Source of the DNA: DASWJZ01 sp964440525
GTDB taxonomy: Bacteria > Pseudomonadota > Alphaproteobacteria > Rhizobiales > Afifellaceae
Direction of reading: 5' to 3'
Assembly (NCBI GenBank): GCA_964440525.1
Contig: CAYTTC010000044.1
Span: 1-27,227 of the forward strand
Length of the DNA stretch: 27,227 nt
Part shown: positions 9,535 to 16,600 of the stretch, in pieces
How the letters are laid out: each line of letters starts with the position of its first letter
How positions within the stretch are numbered: the first letter of the stretch is position 1
Notes under the pieces: model-generated
Databases searched by the model: none
What the model saw: only the letters and a program-made list of their open reading frames with translations
What the model was told of the DNA's origin: nothing
Program-made: the position numbers and the translations under genes

Positions 9535-10155
9535 ATGGCGCGAAACGTCGTCGGGCCGGAGATAGAGCGGCTCATCCAATTGCTCGCGCGCCTGCCGGGG
9601 CTCGGACCGCGCTCGGCACGGCGGGCCGCGCTCGTCCTCCTGAAGAAGAAGGAGGCGTTGATGGAGCCGCTCGCCAAAGCGGTCGCGGAGGCTGCGGCCG
9701 CCGTCTCTGTTTGCCCCGTTTGCGGCAACGTCGACACGCAGTCGCCCTGCACCATCTGCCGCGACGCCAGCCGCGATTTCTCCATCCTGGTGGTGGTGGA
9801 GGATGTCGGCGACCTCTGGGCGCTCGAACGCGCTGTGGCGACAAAGGGCCGCTATCACGTGCTCGGCGGCGTGCTGTCGCCGCTCGACGGGATCGGCCCG
9901 GACGACTTGAACATCGCCTCGTTGAACGGCCGCGTGCGCGAACTGCGCGAAGGTGGTGGCGGCATTTCCGAAGTCATCCTCGCCATGAACGCCACCGTCG
10001 AGGGCCAGACCACAGCCCACTACATTACCGACCAGCTTGCCGGCTCCGGCGCCAAGGTCACGCGGCTCGCGCATGGCGTGCCGATCGGCGGCGAGCTCGA
10101 CTATCTCGACGACGGCACGCTCACCGCCGCCATGAAGAGCCGCACGCCGTTCTGA
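9535..10155 (+). CDS. recR: Recombination mediator protein RecR
   Basis: 206 residues. Works with RecO (and RecF) to load RecA on gapped DNA. Domains: N-terminal helix-hairpin-helix with LPGLGPRSARRAAL (20-33), C4 zinc finger with Cys60, Cys63, Cys72 and Cys75, Toprim domain opening with ILVVVED (84-90), and the C-terminal GVPIGGELDYLDDGTL motif. Full length and all ligands present. Last gene of the dnaX-ybaB-recR operon. The putative LexA box follows 12 bp after its stop. Confidence 0.97.
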   Translation: MARNVVGPEIERLIQLLARLPGLGPRSARRAALVLLKKKEALMEPLAKAVAEAAAAVSVCPVCGNVDTQSPCTICRDASRDFSILVVVEDVGDLWALERAVATKGRYHVLGGVLSPLDGIGPDDLNIASLNGRVRELREGGGGISEVILAMNATVEGQTTAHYITDQLAGSGAKVTRLAHGVPIGGELDYLDDGTLTAAMKSRTPF

Positions 10156-10167
10156 CTAATCCTTACA

Positions 10168-10183
10168 GAACATATAGCGAACA
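10168..10183 (+). promoter_or_regulatory. Putative LexA (SOS) box upstream of the GST gene
   Basis: GAACATATAGCGAACA fits the alphaproteobacterial LexA site, the direct repeat GAAC-N7-GAAC (equivalently GTTC-N7-GTTC), with both half-sites extended to GAACA. It lies in the short gap between recR and the GST gene, 49 bp before ATG 10232, and overlaps the likely -10 (TATAGC). The bare 4-nt half-sites could turn up once by chance in a window this size; the extended half-sites and promoter position make this one better. I noticed no second copy. Confidence 0.5.
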
Positions 10184-10231
10184 GAAGCCCCGACGTGATA
10201 CGGTTCTGGAAGTTGCTGGAGGAGGAGCACC

Positions 10232-10864
10232 ATGCCGATATCCGACGATGCCGATCTCGTTCTCTACTACGCGCCGCAGAGCAGGGCGGTCACAGCGCTC
10301 CGCCTCATGGAAGAGCTGGAGCGGCCCTATCGACTCGAAGTCATCGACCTGAACAAGGGCGACCAGAAGAAGCCGGAATTCCTTAAGCGCAATCCGATGG
10401 GCAAGGTGCCGCTCGTTCTCGACGGAGAGATCGCGGTGGCGGAGACCGGCGCGATCTTCGCGTATCTCGCCGACAAATATGCGCCGGGGAGGCTCGCTCC
10501 CCGCGTCGACGCGCCGGAGCGCGGCGACTATCTCCGCTGGCTGTTCTTCGCCGCCGGCGTGATGGAGCCGGCCTACGGCGAGAAAATCTTCAAATGGGAC
10601 CTGCCGAGCCGCCAAGTCGGCTGGGGTTCGTTCGACAACATGCTTTCGACCGTCACAGATGCCGTCAGCAAGCGCGAATGGCTCGCCGGCCGCTTCAGCG
10701 CTGCCGACATCTATGTCGCCTCGACGCTCCGCTACGGCATGCTCTTCGGCATCATCCCGAATGAAGGTCCGCTTGCCGACTACGTGGCGCGATGGACGGC
10801 GCGACCCGCCTCGGAGCGCGCCGCCGCGATCGACAAGCGCTACATGCCCGAAACGGCCGGGTAG
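10232..10864 (+). CDS. Glutathione S-transferase family protein
   Basis: 210 residues. The N-terminal thioredoxin-like domain (about 8-85) starts LVLYYAPQSRAV with a candidate catalytic Ser17, carries RNPMGKVPLVL with cis-Pro60, and ET (71-72) in place of the usual ES glutathione-binding pair. The helical C-terminal domain (about 95-205) ends with the N-capping motif FSAADIYVAS. These fit cytosolic GSTs of the bacterial beta/theta-like type; the substrate is unknown. A strong ribosome binding site, GGAGGAGGAG, lies just ahead of ATG 10232. A possible LexA box in its promoter would make it DNA-damage inducible. Convergent with rmuC, with no terminator seen in the 24-bp gap. Confidence 0.92.
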   Translation: MPISDDADLVLYYAPQSRAVTALRLMEELERPYRLEVIDLNKGDQKKPEFLKRNPMGKVPLVLDGEIAVAETGAIFAYLADKYAPGRLAPRVDAPERGDYLRWLFFAAGVMEPAYGEKIFKWDLPSRQVGWGSFDNMLSTVTDAVSKREWLAGRFSAADIYVASTLRYGMLFGIIPNEGPLADYVARWTARPASERAAAIDKRYMPETAG

Positions 10865-10888
10865 ACGCGGCGTCGCAAGCGGCGCGGA

Positions 10889-12013
10889 TCAGTTCTCATC
10901 GAAAGGCAGCGCCGGAAGCGGTTCCGGCTTTGGCACTGGGAGTCCGATCGTTCCGATTTCGCGGCCGCGCCGCGTCACCTTTTCGCCCGAGATGAGAATC
11001 TGCTCGATGTCCTTCTCGACCATGCCGAAGTGGCTCGCGAGCTTGCGGACGCGCTCGTCGAGACGCTCGACGTCGAGCATCATCTTCGCCACCTCGTCCT
11101 GGATGACGTGCGCCTGCTCGCGGAGGCGCTGATCGCGCAGCACCTGCTGGATGACCTGGATGGAGAGAAGCAATAGCGAGGGCGAAACGATCACCACGCG
11201 CTCGCGATAGGCGCGCTGCACGACGTCGTCAAAACCCTCGTGAATTTCGGCGAAGACCGATTCCGACGGGACGAACATGAAAGCGGTGTCGTGTGTCTCG
11301 CCCGGCATCAGGTATTTGTCGTGGATGTCCTTCACGTGCTTCTGCATGTCGCCGCGAAAACGCTGCTGCGCCGCCTTCAGCGCTTCGGGGCTTGCGGCAG
11401 CCTTCAGGGCGGTGTGCGCTTCGAGCGGGAATTTGGCGTCGATCACAAGCGGCGGCGCGTCGTTCGGGAGATAGATCACGCAGTCGGGGCGCGCGCCGGA
11501 CTTCAGCGTGAACTGGAAGGCGAAGGCGCCGGGCGGGAGGTTGTCGGAGACGATCGACTCCATGCGCCCCTGGCCGAAGGCGCCGCGGGTCTGCTTGTTC
11601 GCCAGAATGTTCGAGAGCGTCGTCACCTGGCCCGTCAGGTCGGAAATGTTGGCCTGCGCCGCGTCGAGCACAGCGAGCCGCTCGTGCAGGCGCTTCAGAT
11701 TCTCGTGCGTGTTCTTGGTGGCCTCGCCCATCGACTGGTTGAGGCCGTGTGTCATGCCGTCGAGCCGCTCGGAGAGCGCCTTGCTCATTTCGGCCTGGCG
11801 GCCACTGAGGAGCTCGGCCATGGCCTGCATACGGCCGGTCATCTCCGACTGCGCCTGCAGGAGAACTCCTATGCGCGCCTCGAGCTCCTGGGCACGGGCG
11901 GCGGCGCCCTGCTCGGCGAGCCGGCCGGCGCGACCAGCGCGCCAAAGCCCCGCGAGACACGCGGCCAAAAGCAGGAGAGCGACGAGAAAACCGGCCGCGA
12001 CAAGCGTTTCCAT
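10889..12013 (-). CDS. rmuC: DNA recombination protein RmuC
   Basis: 374 residues. RmuC limits inversion between short inverted repeats in E. coli and has a PD-(D/E)XK-like nuclease core. An N-terminal membrane anchor (about 4-25) is followed by a long coiled coil (about 30-130, rich in Gln/Glu/Leu heptads), then the conserved domain: GQGRMESIVSDNLPP, ARPDCVIYLPN and LVIDAKFPLEAH, which holds the nuclease-like acidic and Lys residues, and later DTAFMFVPSESVFAEIH. Length is within the family range. ATG 12013 lies at the membrane anchor. A hairpin-rich 116-bp spacer separates it from the EF-hand gene upstream on the same strand. Confidence 0.94.
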   Translation of the reverse strand: METLVAAGFLVALLLLAACLAGLWRAGRAGRLAEQGAAARAQELEARIGVLLQAQSEMTGRMQAMAELLSGRQAEMSKALSERLDGMTHGLNQSMGEATKNTHENLKRLHERLAVLDAAQANISDLTGQVTTLSNILANKQTRGAFGQGRMESIVSDNLPPGAFAFQFTLKSGARPDCVIYLPNDAPPLVIDAKFPLEAHTALKAAASPEALKAAQQRFRGDMQKHVKDIHDKYLMPGETHDTAFMFVPSESVFAEIHEGFDDVVQRAYRERVVIVSPSLLLLSIQVIQQVLRDQRLREQAHVIQDEVAKMMLDVERLDERVRKLASHFGMVEKDIEQILISGEKVTRRGREIGTIGLPVPKPEPLPALPFDEN

Positions 12014-12085
12014 GCCCGCTCAATTAGCTGATTCGTCCGAAAGCCCCGAAGCATGCCGCTCCGGGGCCTCCGTTTCGCGTTCCAC

Positions 12086-12110
12086 GACCGGGCGGGGGCG
12101 GATCCCGGTC
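12086..12110 (-). terminator. Possible terminator hairpin after the EF-hand gene
   Basis: GACCGGG (12086-12092) pairs with CCCGGTC (12104-12110), a 7-bp stem with an 11-nt GC-rich loop, starting 20 bp past the EF-hand stop codon. A second stem, GCCCCG/CGGGGC, lies nearer rmuC at about 12043-12066. Neither has a T tract, so this is a weak call. Confidence 0.3.
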
Positions 12111-12129
12111 GCGCCCCGCGATCCCGGCC

Positions 12130-12657
12130 TTATTGGTTGGCTGGCCCGTTATCCTCTGGGTCATCCTGCCCCGGCCCACGCCCGGATCCGTGCGGACCGC
12201 GATGGCGCGGGTGGTCGTCGCGCGAAAGCATGCCGTCGTCGTTCCGGTCGAAACGGCTGACCAGAGTGCCGAAGCGGCCGTCGAGCTCCGCCTTGGCAAT
12301 CGCCGCATCGCCGTTGGGATCGAGGAACTGGAAGGCGCGAACGGCGAGCGGGCGAGTAATGTCGGCCCACAGCGCCTGGAACTCGTCGAGCGCCAGGCTG
12401 CCGTTCTTGTCGGCGTCGAACTGGGAGAAACGGGCGTTGACCGCCGCGTCGATCTCCTCCTGCGACAGCGCGCCGTCATTATTGGCATCGACGTTCTGCA
12501 GCATTTCGTGGCCGATCTCGCCGAAGCCGCCCATCATCCCCCCATGGCCCATCGGACCGCCGAAGCCGCGCTCGGCGAAGCTCGACCCGACCAGGAACAG
12601 CCCGCCGGTGACGGCAAGCGCGCTGGTTGCGAGCGCGATTTTCACACTTCTCTTCAT
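12130..12657 (-). CDS. Secreted EF-hand calcium-binding protein
   Basis: 175 residues. Signal peptide about 1-28 (cut after SFA), then a Gly/Met/His-rich spacer (31-51) and EF-hand loops: D57-E68 (DANNDGALSQEE), D81-E92 (DADKNGSLALDE), a degenerate one at D113-E124 (no Gly at loop position 6) and D137-D148 with Asp instead of Glu at position 12. The tail (150-175) is His/Gly/Asp-rich. So it should bind Ca2+ in the periplasm or outside the cell; its target is unknown. AAGGAG lies 8 bp ahead of ATG 12657. Divergent from the two-component pair across a 172-bp gap, so probably controlled by it (inference). Confidence 0.92.
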   Translation of the reverse strand: MKRSVKIALATSALAVTGGLFLVGSSFAERGFGGPMGHGGMMGGFGEIGHEMLQNVDANNDGALSQEEIDAAVNARFSQFDADKNGSLALDEFQALWADITRPLAVRAFQFLDPNGDAAIAKAELDGRFGTLVSRFDRNDDGMLSRDDHPRHRGPHGSGRGPGQDDPEDNGPANQ

Positions 12658-12829
12658 AAGCCTGTCTCCTTGATGCTCGTTGAACGATGCGGAGACTGGC
12701 GCGAGGTTGTCACAGGACTATCCGCGCGATCCCCCTTTTTGTCGCCATTCGTGCCGGGACGGAGGACCGACACAATCTGTTACACTTTTCCTGAAGCGCC
12801 GCGGACGGCTTCGGTTTAGCTCGATCCTC

Positions 12830-13546
12830 ATGGAGCGCACGCCGCATATCCTGATCGTCGACGACCATCGCGACATCCGCGAGCTATTGGCGCGCTTCCT
12901 TGCCAAGCACGGGCTTCGCGCGAGCGTCGCGGAGACTGCCGCCGCCGCGCGCAAGGCGATGCAGGCCGCCGACATCGACCTCGTGGTGCTCGACATCATG
13001 ATGCCGGGCGAGGACGGGTTGTCGCTCACCCGCTCGATCCGCGAGACGAAGGCGATCCCGGTCATCCTCCTGACCGCCATGGGCGAGGAGACCGACCGCA
13101 TCGTCGGCCTCGAGGTCGGGGCCGACGATTATGTCGCCAAGCCCTTCAGTCCGCGCGAGCTCCTTGCCCGCATCAAGGCGGTGCTGCGGCGGGCTCAGAC
13201 GCTGCCGCGGCCGCGCGATGCCGGCCACGGGCGGCTCGCCTTCGACCGGTGGATTCTCGATCTCGGGCGGCGCGAGCTCATCGACGAAAAGAGCGTCGCG
13301 GTGCCGCTGTCGAGCGGCGAGTTCCGTCTCCTCGCGGCACTCCTCGAACGGCCAGGCATGGTGCTTTCGCGCGAGCAGTTGCTCGATCTGACGCGCGGGC
13401 GTTCGGCACAGCCCTTCGATCGCTCGATCGACAACCAGATCAGCCGGCTGCGCAAAAAGCTCGAGCGTGATCCGCGCGCGCCGCGGCTCATCAAGACAGC
13501 GTGGGGCGACGGCTACAGTTTTGCCGGCGAGGTGACGCCGCTATGA
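12830..13546 (+). CDS. OmpR/PhoB-family response regulator
   Basis: 238 residues. Receiver domain (5-120) with acidic pair Asp11/Asp12, phospho-acceptor Asp55 in VVLDIMMPGEDG, Thr82 and Lys104 in the AKPF motif. A C-terminal winged-helix domain (about 135-235) shows the LSSGEFRLLAALLERPGMVLSREQL core, then SIDNQISRLRKKLE and the wing sequence IKTAWGDGYSF. ATG 12830 begins right at the receiver domain; the frame stays open upstream without a conserved extension. Its stop overlaps the kinase start (ATGA at 13543-13546), so the two are translationally coupled. TGTTACA at 12778-12784 and TGTCACA at 12708-12714 could be binding sites. Confidence 0.95.
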   Translation: MERTPHILIVDDHRDIRELLARFLAKHGLRASVAETAAAARKAMQAADIDLVVLDIMMPGEDGLSLTRSIRETKAIPVILLTAMGEETDRIVGLEVGADDYVAKPFSPRELLARIKAVLRRAQTLPRPRDAGHGRLAFDRWILDLGRRELIDEKSVAVPLSSGEFRLLAALLERPGMVLSREQLLDLTRGRSAQPFDRSIDNQISRLRKKLERDPRAPRLIKTAWGDGYSFAGEVTPL

Positions 13547-14907
13547 GGTTCTGGCCGAAGAGCCTCGCCGGGCGGCTCGCGCTGCTCCTGGTGCTGACCC
13601 TTGTCGTTGCCCAGATCGCGACGTTTGCGCTCTTTGCCGGCGAGCGCATCTCGGCATTCCGCATGGCTTATCGCGAGGATCTGTTCGTGCGGATCGAATC
13701 GCTCGTCGGGCTTCTGGAGGAGACCGAGGCTGCGCAACGTGAGCGGCTGGTAGCTGCGACGACCTCGCCGCAGTTTCGTATCGCGATTGCGCCAACGCCC
13801 TCGTTAAGCGAAGCTCAGTCGAACTCGTCCCCGCTTCGCGCGAGCCTCGCCACCGCTCTCGGAAAGCCCGAGAGCGACGTCCGCGTCACCTTTGTCGAGC
13901 GCCCCGGACGCCCCTTTCGCGAGAGGCGACGGGAGAGAGAGGATGACGACGAGGACAAGGAAGAGGATCGGCGCGGGCCGCGCTGGCTGACGCTTTCGAT
14001 TCACCTCGCGGACGGCACCTGGCTGAACGCCTTCGCCGACCGCCCGCCGGTCCCCCCGCTCGGCCACGCTTTCCTCGCCTCTTTCCTGATCTCGGCGACG
14101 GCCGTCGCCGCCGTCGGTGCGCTTGGGATCCGCTGGGCTAGCGGCCCGATGCGGCGGCTCGCAAGCGCCGCGGACCGGCTGGGTCGGGGTGAAAGCTTCG
14201 AGCCACTTCCCGAGACCGGGCCGCAGGAGACGCGGCAGGCCAACGTCGCCTTCAATCGCATGCGCGAGCGGCTGGAGCGCTACATTCGCGACCGCACGGC
14301 GATGCTGGCGGCGATCGCGCACGATCTTCGCACGCCGATCACGAGCCTGCGCCTCCGGGCGGAATTCATCGAGGACGAGGACGCCAAGGCGAAGATCCTG
14401 GAGACGCTCGCTGAGATGCAGGCCATGGCCGAGGCGGTGCTTGCGTTCGCGCGAGGCGATTCCGAAAGCGAACCGACGCGGGCGACCGATGTAACGGCGC
14501 TGGTGGAAAGCATCGTCGAGGACATGGCCGCAAGCGGGCGTGACGCCCGCTTCGAGGAGTCGCTGCCGGTGACGCTGAAGTGCCGTCCCTTCGCGCTGAA
14601 GCGTGGCATCGGCAACCTTATCGACAATGCGACGCTCTACGGGGCACGTGCGCGCGTGAAGGTCGAGGCCGACAAGGACGAGGTCCGCATCCTCATCGAC
14701 GACGACGGGCCCGGCATTCCGCCTGCGGATCTCGAGCGGGTATTCGAGCCTTTCGTTCGCCTGGAAGGATCGCGAAGCCGCGAGACGGGCGGCGCCGGCC
14801 TCGGGCTTGCGATCGCGCGCAGCATCTTTCGCGCGCATGGCGGCGACGTCAGGCTCGAGAACCGGCCGGAGGGAGGCCTGCGGGCGACGGCCAGCTTGCC
14901 GGTTTGA
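13543..14907 (+). CDS. EnvZ-type sensor histidine kinase
   Basis: 454 residues. TM1 about 10-32, an extracytoplasmic sensor region 33-173, TM2 about 174-198, HAMP about 199-250, phosphoacceptor His260 in the AHDLRTP H-box, then the ATPase domain with N-box NLIDNA (358-363), G1 DDDGPGIPP and G2 GGAGLGLAIA. The kinase therefore looks intact. The sensor region has an unusual charged stretch at 124-145 (Arg-rich then RERE-DDDEDKEED), facing the periplasm if the topology is right. Such acidic patches bind divalent cations in PhoQ, though no homology to PhoQ is claimed. Partner of the overlapping response regulator. The last codons (ASLPV, stop) are repeated 970 bp downstream, beyond the prlF-yhaV module. 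Confidence 0.95.
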   Translation: MRFWPKSLAGRLALLLVLTLVVAQIATFALFAGERISAFRMAYREDLFVRIESLVGLLEETEAAQRERLVAATTSPQFRIAIAPTPSLSEAQSNSSPLRASLATALGKPESDVRVTFVERPGRPFRERRREREDDDEDKEEDRRGPRWLTLSIHLADGTWLNAFADRPPVPPLGHAFLASFLISATAVAAVGALGIRWASGPMRRLASAADRLGRGESFEPLPETGPQETRQANVAFNRMRERLERYIRDRTAMLAAIAHDLRTPITSLRLRAEFIEDEDAKAKILETLAEMQAMAEAVLAFARGDSESEPTRATDVTALVESIVEDMAASGRDARFEESLPVTLKCRPFALKRGIGNLIDNATLYGARARVKVEADKDEVRILIDDDGPGIPPADLERVFEPFVRLEGSRSRETGGAGLGLAIARSIFRAHGGDVRLENRPEGGLRATASLPV

Positions 14908-14909
14908 GC
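14893..14909 (+). repeat. Left copy of 17-bp direct repeat flanking prlF-yhaV
   Basis: AGCTTGCCGGTTTGAGC covers the last four sense codons and the stop of the histidine kinase gene. It recurs with one mismatch at 15863-15879. The two copies bracket the prlF-yhaV module. Confidence 0.6.
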
Positions 14910-14933
14910 TTTCCGACGAATATCGCGTTTCGA

Positions 14934-14961
14934 TTGACAGAGTAAGGAATATTCCTTACAT
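14934..14961 (+). promoter_or_regulatory. prlF-yhaV promoter with palindromic operator
   Basis: Consensus -35 TTGACA (14934-14939), 16-bp spacer, -10 TTACAT (14956-14961). A perfect 18-bp palindrome, GTAAGGAATATTCCTTAC (14942-14959), fills the spacer and overlaps the -10. It is well placed for repression by the PrlF antitoxin, an AbrB-type DNA-binding protein, giving the autoregulation typical of type II toxin-antitoxin operons. Symmetry and placement are seen; binding is inferred. Confidence 0.85.
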
Positions 14962-14988
14962 CCGATTGAGTTTTCCTTGGAGGCGCCA

Positions 14989-15315
14989 ATGCCTGCAATT
15001 CTCGAGCGAGTCGGCACGATCACCGAAAAGGGCCAGATCACCGTTCCGAAGCCGGTTCGTGATGCGCTCGGCGTCACCTACGGCGGGCGGATCGTTTTCC
15101 GCGTCGACGACCGTGGCGTGTCCGTTCATCCGGTGGATAGCGAGGTAGAAGATCCGACCCTGGCGAGTTTTCTTTCCTTCCTTGCGAAGGACATGCGGGA
15201 GCGTCCAGAGGCGATTTCCGCGTTTCCGACGGCGCTGGCGGAGCGGATCTCGGAATTGATTGGCACAGCCGAGGTCGATCCGGATGAAGAAATCGAAGGG
15301 CCTGTCGCCCTCTGA
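14989..15315 (+). CDS. prlF: Type II antitoxin PrlF (AbrB/SpoVT swapped-hairpin)
   Basis: 108 residues. N-terminal AbrB/SpoVT domain: GTITEKGQITVPKPVRDALG (9-28) followed by GGRIVFRVDDRGVSVHPV. The C-terminal half, with FLSFLAKDMRERPEAI, is the likely toxin-neutralising part as in E. coli PrlF (SohA). ATG 14989 has GGAGG five bases upstream; a TTG at 14977 in the same frame is rejected because it overlaps that site. The gene overlaps yhaV by 32 bp, so the two are co-translated, and its promoter carries a palindrome it probably binds. Confidence 0.92.
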   Translation: MPAILERVGTITEKGQITVPKPVRDALGVTYGGRIVFRVDDRGVSVHPVDSEVEDPTLASFLSFLAKDMRERPEAISAFPTALAERISELIGTAEVDPDEEIEGPVAL

Positions 15316-15823
15316 CCCTCGACTTGCGATCAAAGGCTGGCAGATCTTTGCGCACCCGCTTCTGCTCGATCAGCTCGAGCGGCTAGTCGGAGCGGTCGAG
15401 AAGGAGCGGGCAAAGCACCCGCGAAAATACCAAGCCAGCGCCAACGCCAAGCTGCTGAGGGCACTCTCCAGACTTCTCTTCGAAACGATTCCCGATGACC
15501 CGGCGCGCCCGGAATACAGGCTGGGCAACACGCTTGGAGCCGATCACCGGCACTGGTTCCGGGCGAAATTCGGCGGGCAGCGCTTCCGCTTGTTCTTTCG
15601 CTACGATTCCAGAGCGAAGATCATTGTCTACGCTTGGGTGAACGACAATCGGACGCTGAGAACCTACGGCGCCAAGACAGACGCATATGTGGTCTTTGCG
15701 TCAATGCTGCGGGCGGGAAATCCCCCGGACGACTGGAACGCATTGTTGTCGGCCGCGAAAAACGAAAACGCGCGGGGGCGCCTACGCCGCTCACGCGCGC
15801 CACCGCGGCAGCCGCGCGATTGA
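15284..15823 (+). CDS. yhaV: Type II toxin YhaV (RelE-like ribonuclease)
   Basis: 179 residues. Matches YhaV across its length: GWQIFAHPLLLDQL near the start, YRLGNTLGADHRHWFRAKFG, RFRLFFRYD, and the signature WVNDNRTLRTYGAKTDAY (118-135), ending MLRAGNPPDDW. In E. coli YhaV is a ribonuclease of the RelE superfamily that blocks growth when unrestrained by PrlF. Residues 155-179 form a basic tail without counterpart in E. coli YhaV. ATG 15284 lies inside the prlF end, with GAGG 8 bp ahead. All recognisable motifs are present, so the pair looks functional. It converges with the higA gene ending at 15882. Confidence 0.93.
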   Translation: MKKSKGLSPSDPRLAIKGWQIFAHPLLLDQLERLVGAVEKERAKHPRKYQASANAKLLRALSRLLFETIPDDPARPEYRLGNTLGADHRHWFRAKFGGQRFRLFFRYDSRAKIIVYAWVNDNRTLRTYGAKTDAYVVFASMLRAGNPPDDWNALLSAAKNENARGRLRRSRAPPRQPRD

Positions 15824-15826
15824 TGC
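15811..15826 (+). repeat. Left copy of 16-bp direct repeat bracketing the hig genes
   Basis: GCCGCGCGATTGATGC at the 3' end of yhaV recurs as GCCGCGCGATTGACGC at 17062-17077 (one mismatch). The two copies enclose the whole higB-higA-higA block. GC-rich words like this can recur by chance, so confidence is modest. Confidence 0.4.
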
Positions 15827-15862
15827 TTTGGCGCGGGCGCGCTCCTTTCGCGATTGATCGCT

Positions 15863-15879
15863 AGCCTGCCGGTTTGAGC
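15863..15879 (+). repeat. Right copy of 17-bp direct repeat flanking prlF-yhaV
   Basis: AGCCTGCCGGTTTGAGC differs by one base from the end of the kinase gene at 14893-14909. With the preceding GCT it reads Ala-Ser-Leu-Pro-Val-stop, exactly the kinase C-terminus but with synonymous changes. Possible remnant of a duplicated kinase gene end. Confidence 0.6.
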
Positions 15880-15881
15880 GG

Positions 15882-16259
15882 TCATTGATCGAGGTGATAC
15901 GGCCTGATCAGCGATTCGGCGGGGATATTCCATTCCCGATGTAGTTTGTACGCCATCGGTATCGTCAAGGCCCGCTTGCGGTTCATGATCTCCGAGGCGC
16001 GCGGCCGCGAGCCAAGCACGCGGGCAAGGTCGGCCTGCGTATAGCCGGCGGTTTCCATCCGGTAGCGGATTGCATCGATCGCATCGGCCGGCTCGATCGG
16101 CCAATACTTCGCCTCATCGGCTTCGATGACGGTCGCCAGAAGATCGAATCGATCCGCCCCCGCCGTTCGTGCCGCGGGCGGGTTCTCGAAATAGTTAGCG
16201 ATCTCGGCAAGGGCCCAGTCGTAGTCAGCCTCTGTTCGAAGTAGACGGATATTCTTCAT
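15882..16259 (-). CDS. Orphan HigA-type (YgjM-like) antitoxin / XRE regulator
   Basis: 125 residues. N-terminal half ADRFDLLATVIEADEAKYWP then DAIDAIRYRMETAGYTQADL leads to a helix-turn-helix, YTQADLARVLGSRPRASEIM (about 73-92), and a conserved C-terminus with MAYKLHREWNIPAESLI. This is the HigA/YgjM antitoxin family, normally paired with a HigB mRNA interferase of a different family from the one here. No such toxin gene lies next to it: upstream on the same strand after 21 bp is the other higA, and downstream it converges with yhaV. So it is an orphan, perhaps co-transcribed with the higBA pair. An anti-addiction or regulatory role is inference. Confidence 0.88.
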   Translation of the reverse strand: MKNIRLLRTEADYDWALAEIANYFENPPAARTAGADRFDLLATVIEADEAKYWPIEPADAIDAIRYRMETAGYTQADLARVLGSRPRASEIMNRKRALTIPMAYKLHREWNIPAESLIRPYHLDQ

Positions 16260-16280
16260 CAGATCGTCTCGGATCGATCC

Positions 16281-16598
16281 TCACGCGACCTTCAGAAGCA
16301 TGCGCCCGGTCGCCCTCACCGGCTCAGCATGCTTGATCGTTATCTCGACGTCGTCGCCGAGACGGCGCACGAAACTGAACAATCGCTCTAACGAGAAGCC
16401 GGAGATGCGGCCGTTTACGAGCGATGAGACGTCAGGTTGAGCCACCTTCAGCATTTTCGCTGCCCTCGCCTGGGTCAGTCCCTGTTCGCTGATGAGAGTC
16501 CTGATACGAAGCGCAAGCTGTGCCTTCAGGAGCTCCTCGTCCGGATTCTCGAGACCGAGATCTGCGAAGACATTCCCGCTTCCGCGTTTGACATCCAT
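16281..16598 (-). CDS. higA: XRE-family antitoxin of a HigBA system
   Basis: 105 residues. It opens with an acidic segment, then the helix-turn-helix LTQARAAKMLKVAQPDVSSL (about 41-60) and SGFSLERLFSFVRRLGDDVEI, typical of the HTH_37-type antitoxins that partner Gp49-like HigB toxins. The start is 2 bp after the stop of the broken higB, the toxin-first order usual for HigBA. It appears intact while its toxin is not, so it may now act only as an autoregulator or as an anti-toxin against related toxins (inference). The second, unrelated higA follows 21 bp downstream. Confidence 0.9.
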   Translation of the reverse strand: MDVKRGSGNVFADLGLENPDEELLKAQLALRIRTLISEQGLTQARAAKMLKVAQPDVSSLVNGRISGFSLERLFSFVRRLGDDVEITIKHAEPVRATGRMLLKVA

Positions 16599-16600
16599 CT

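Noticed and set aside
14979..14991. Near-identical GGAGGCGCC(A/G)ATG ribosome-binding regions of prlF and the ABA4-like gene
   Set aside because: Short and dominated by the Shine-Dalgarno consensus plus GC; no other similarity between the loci.
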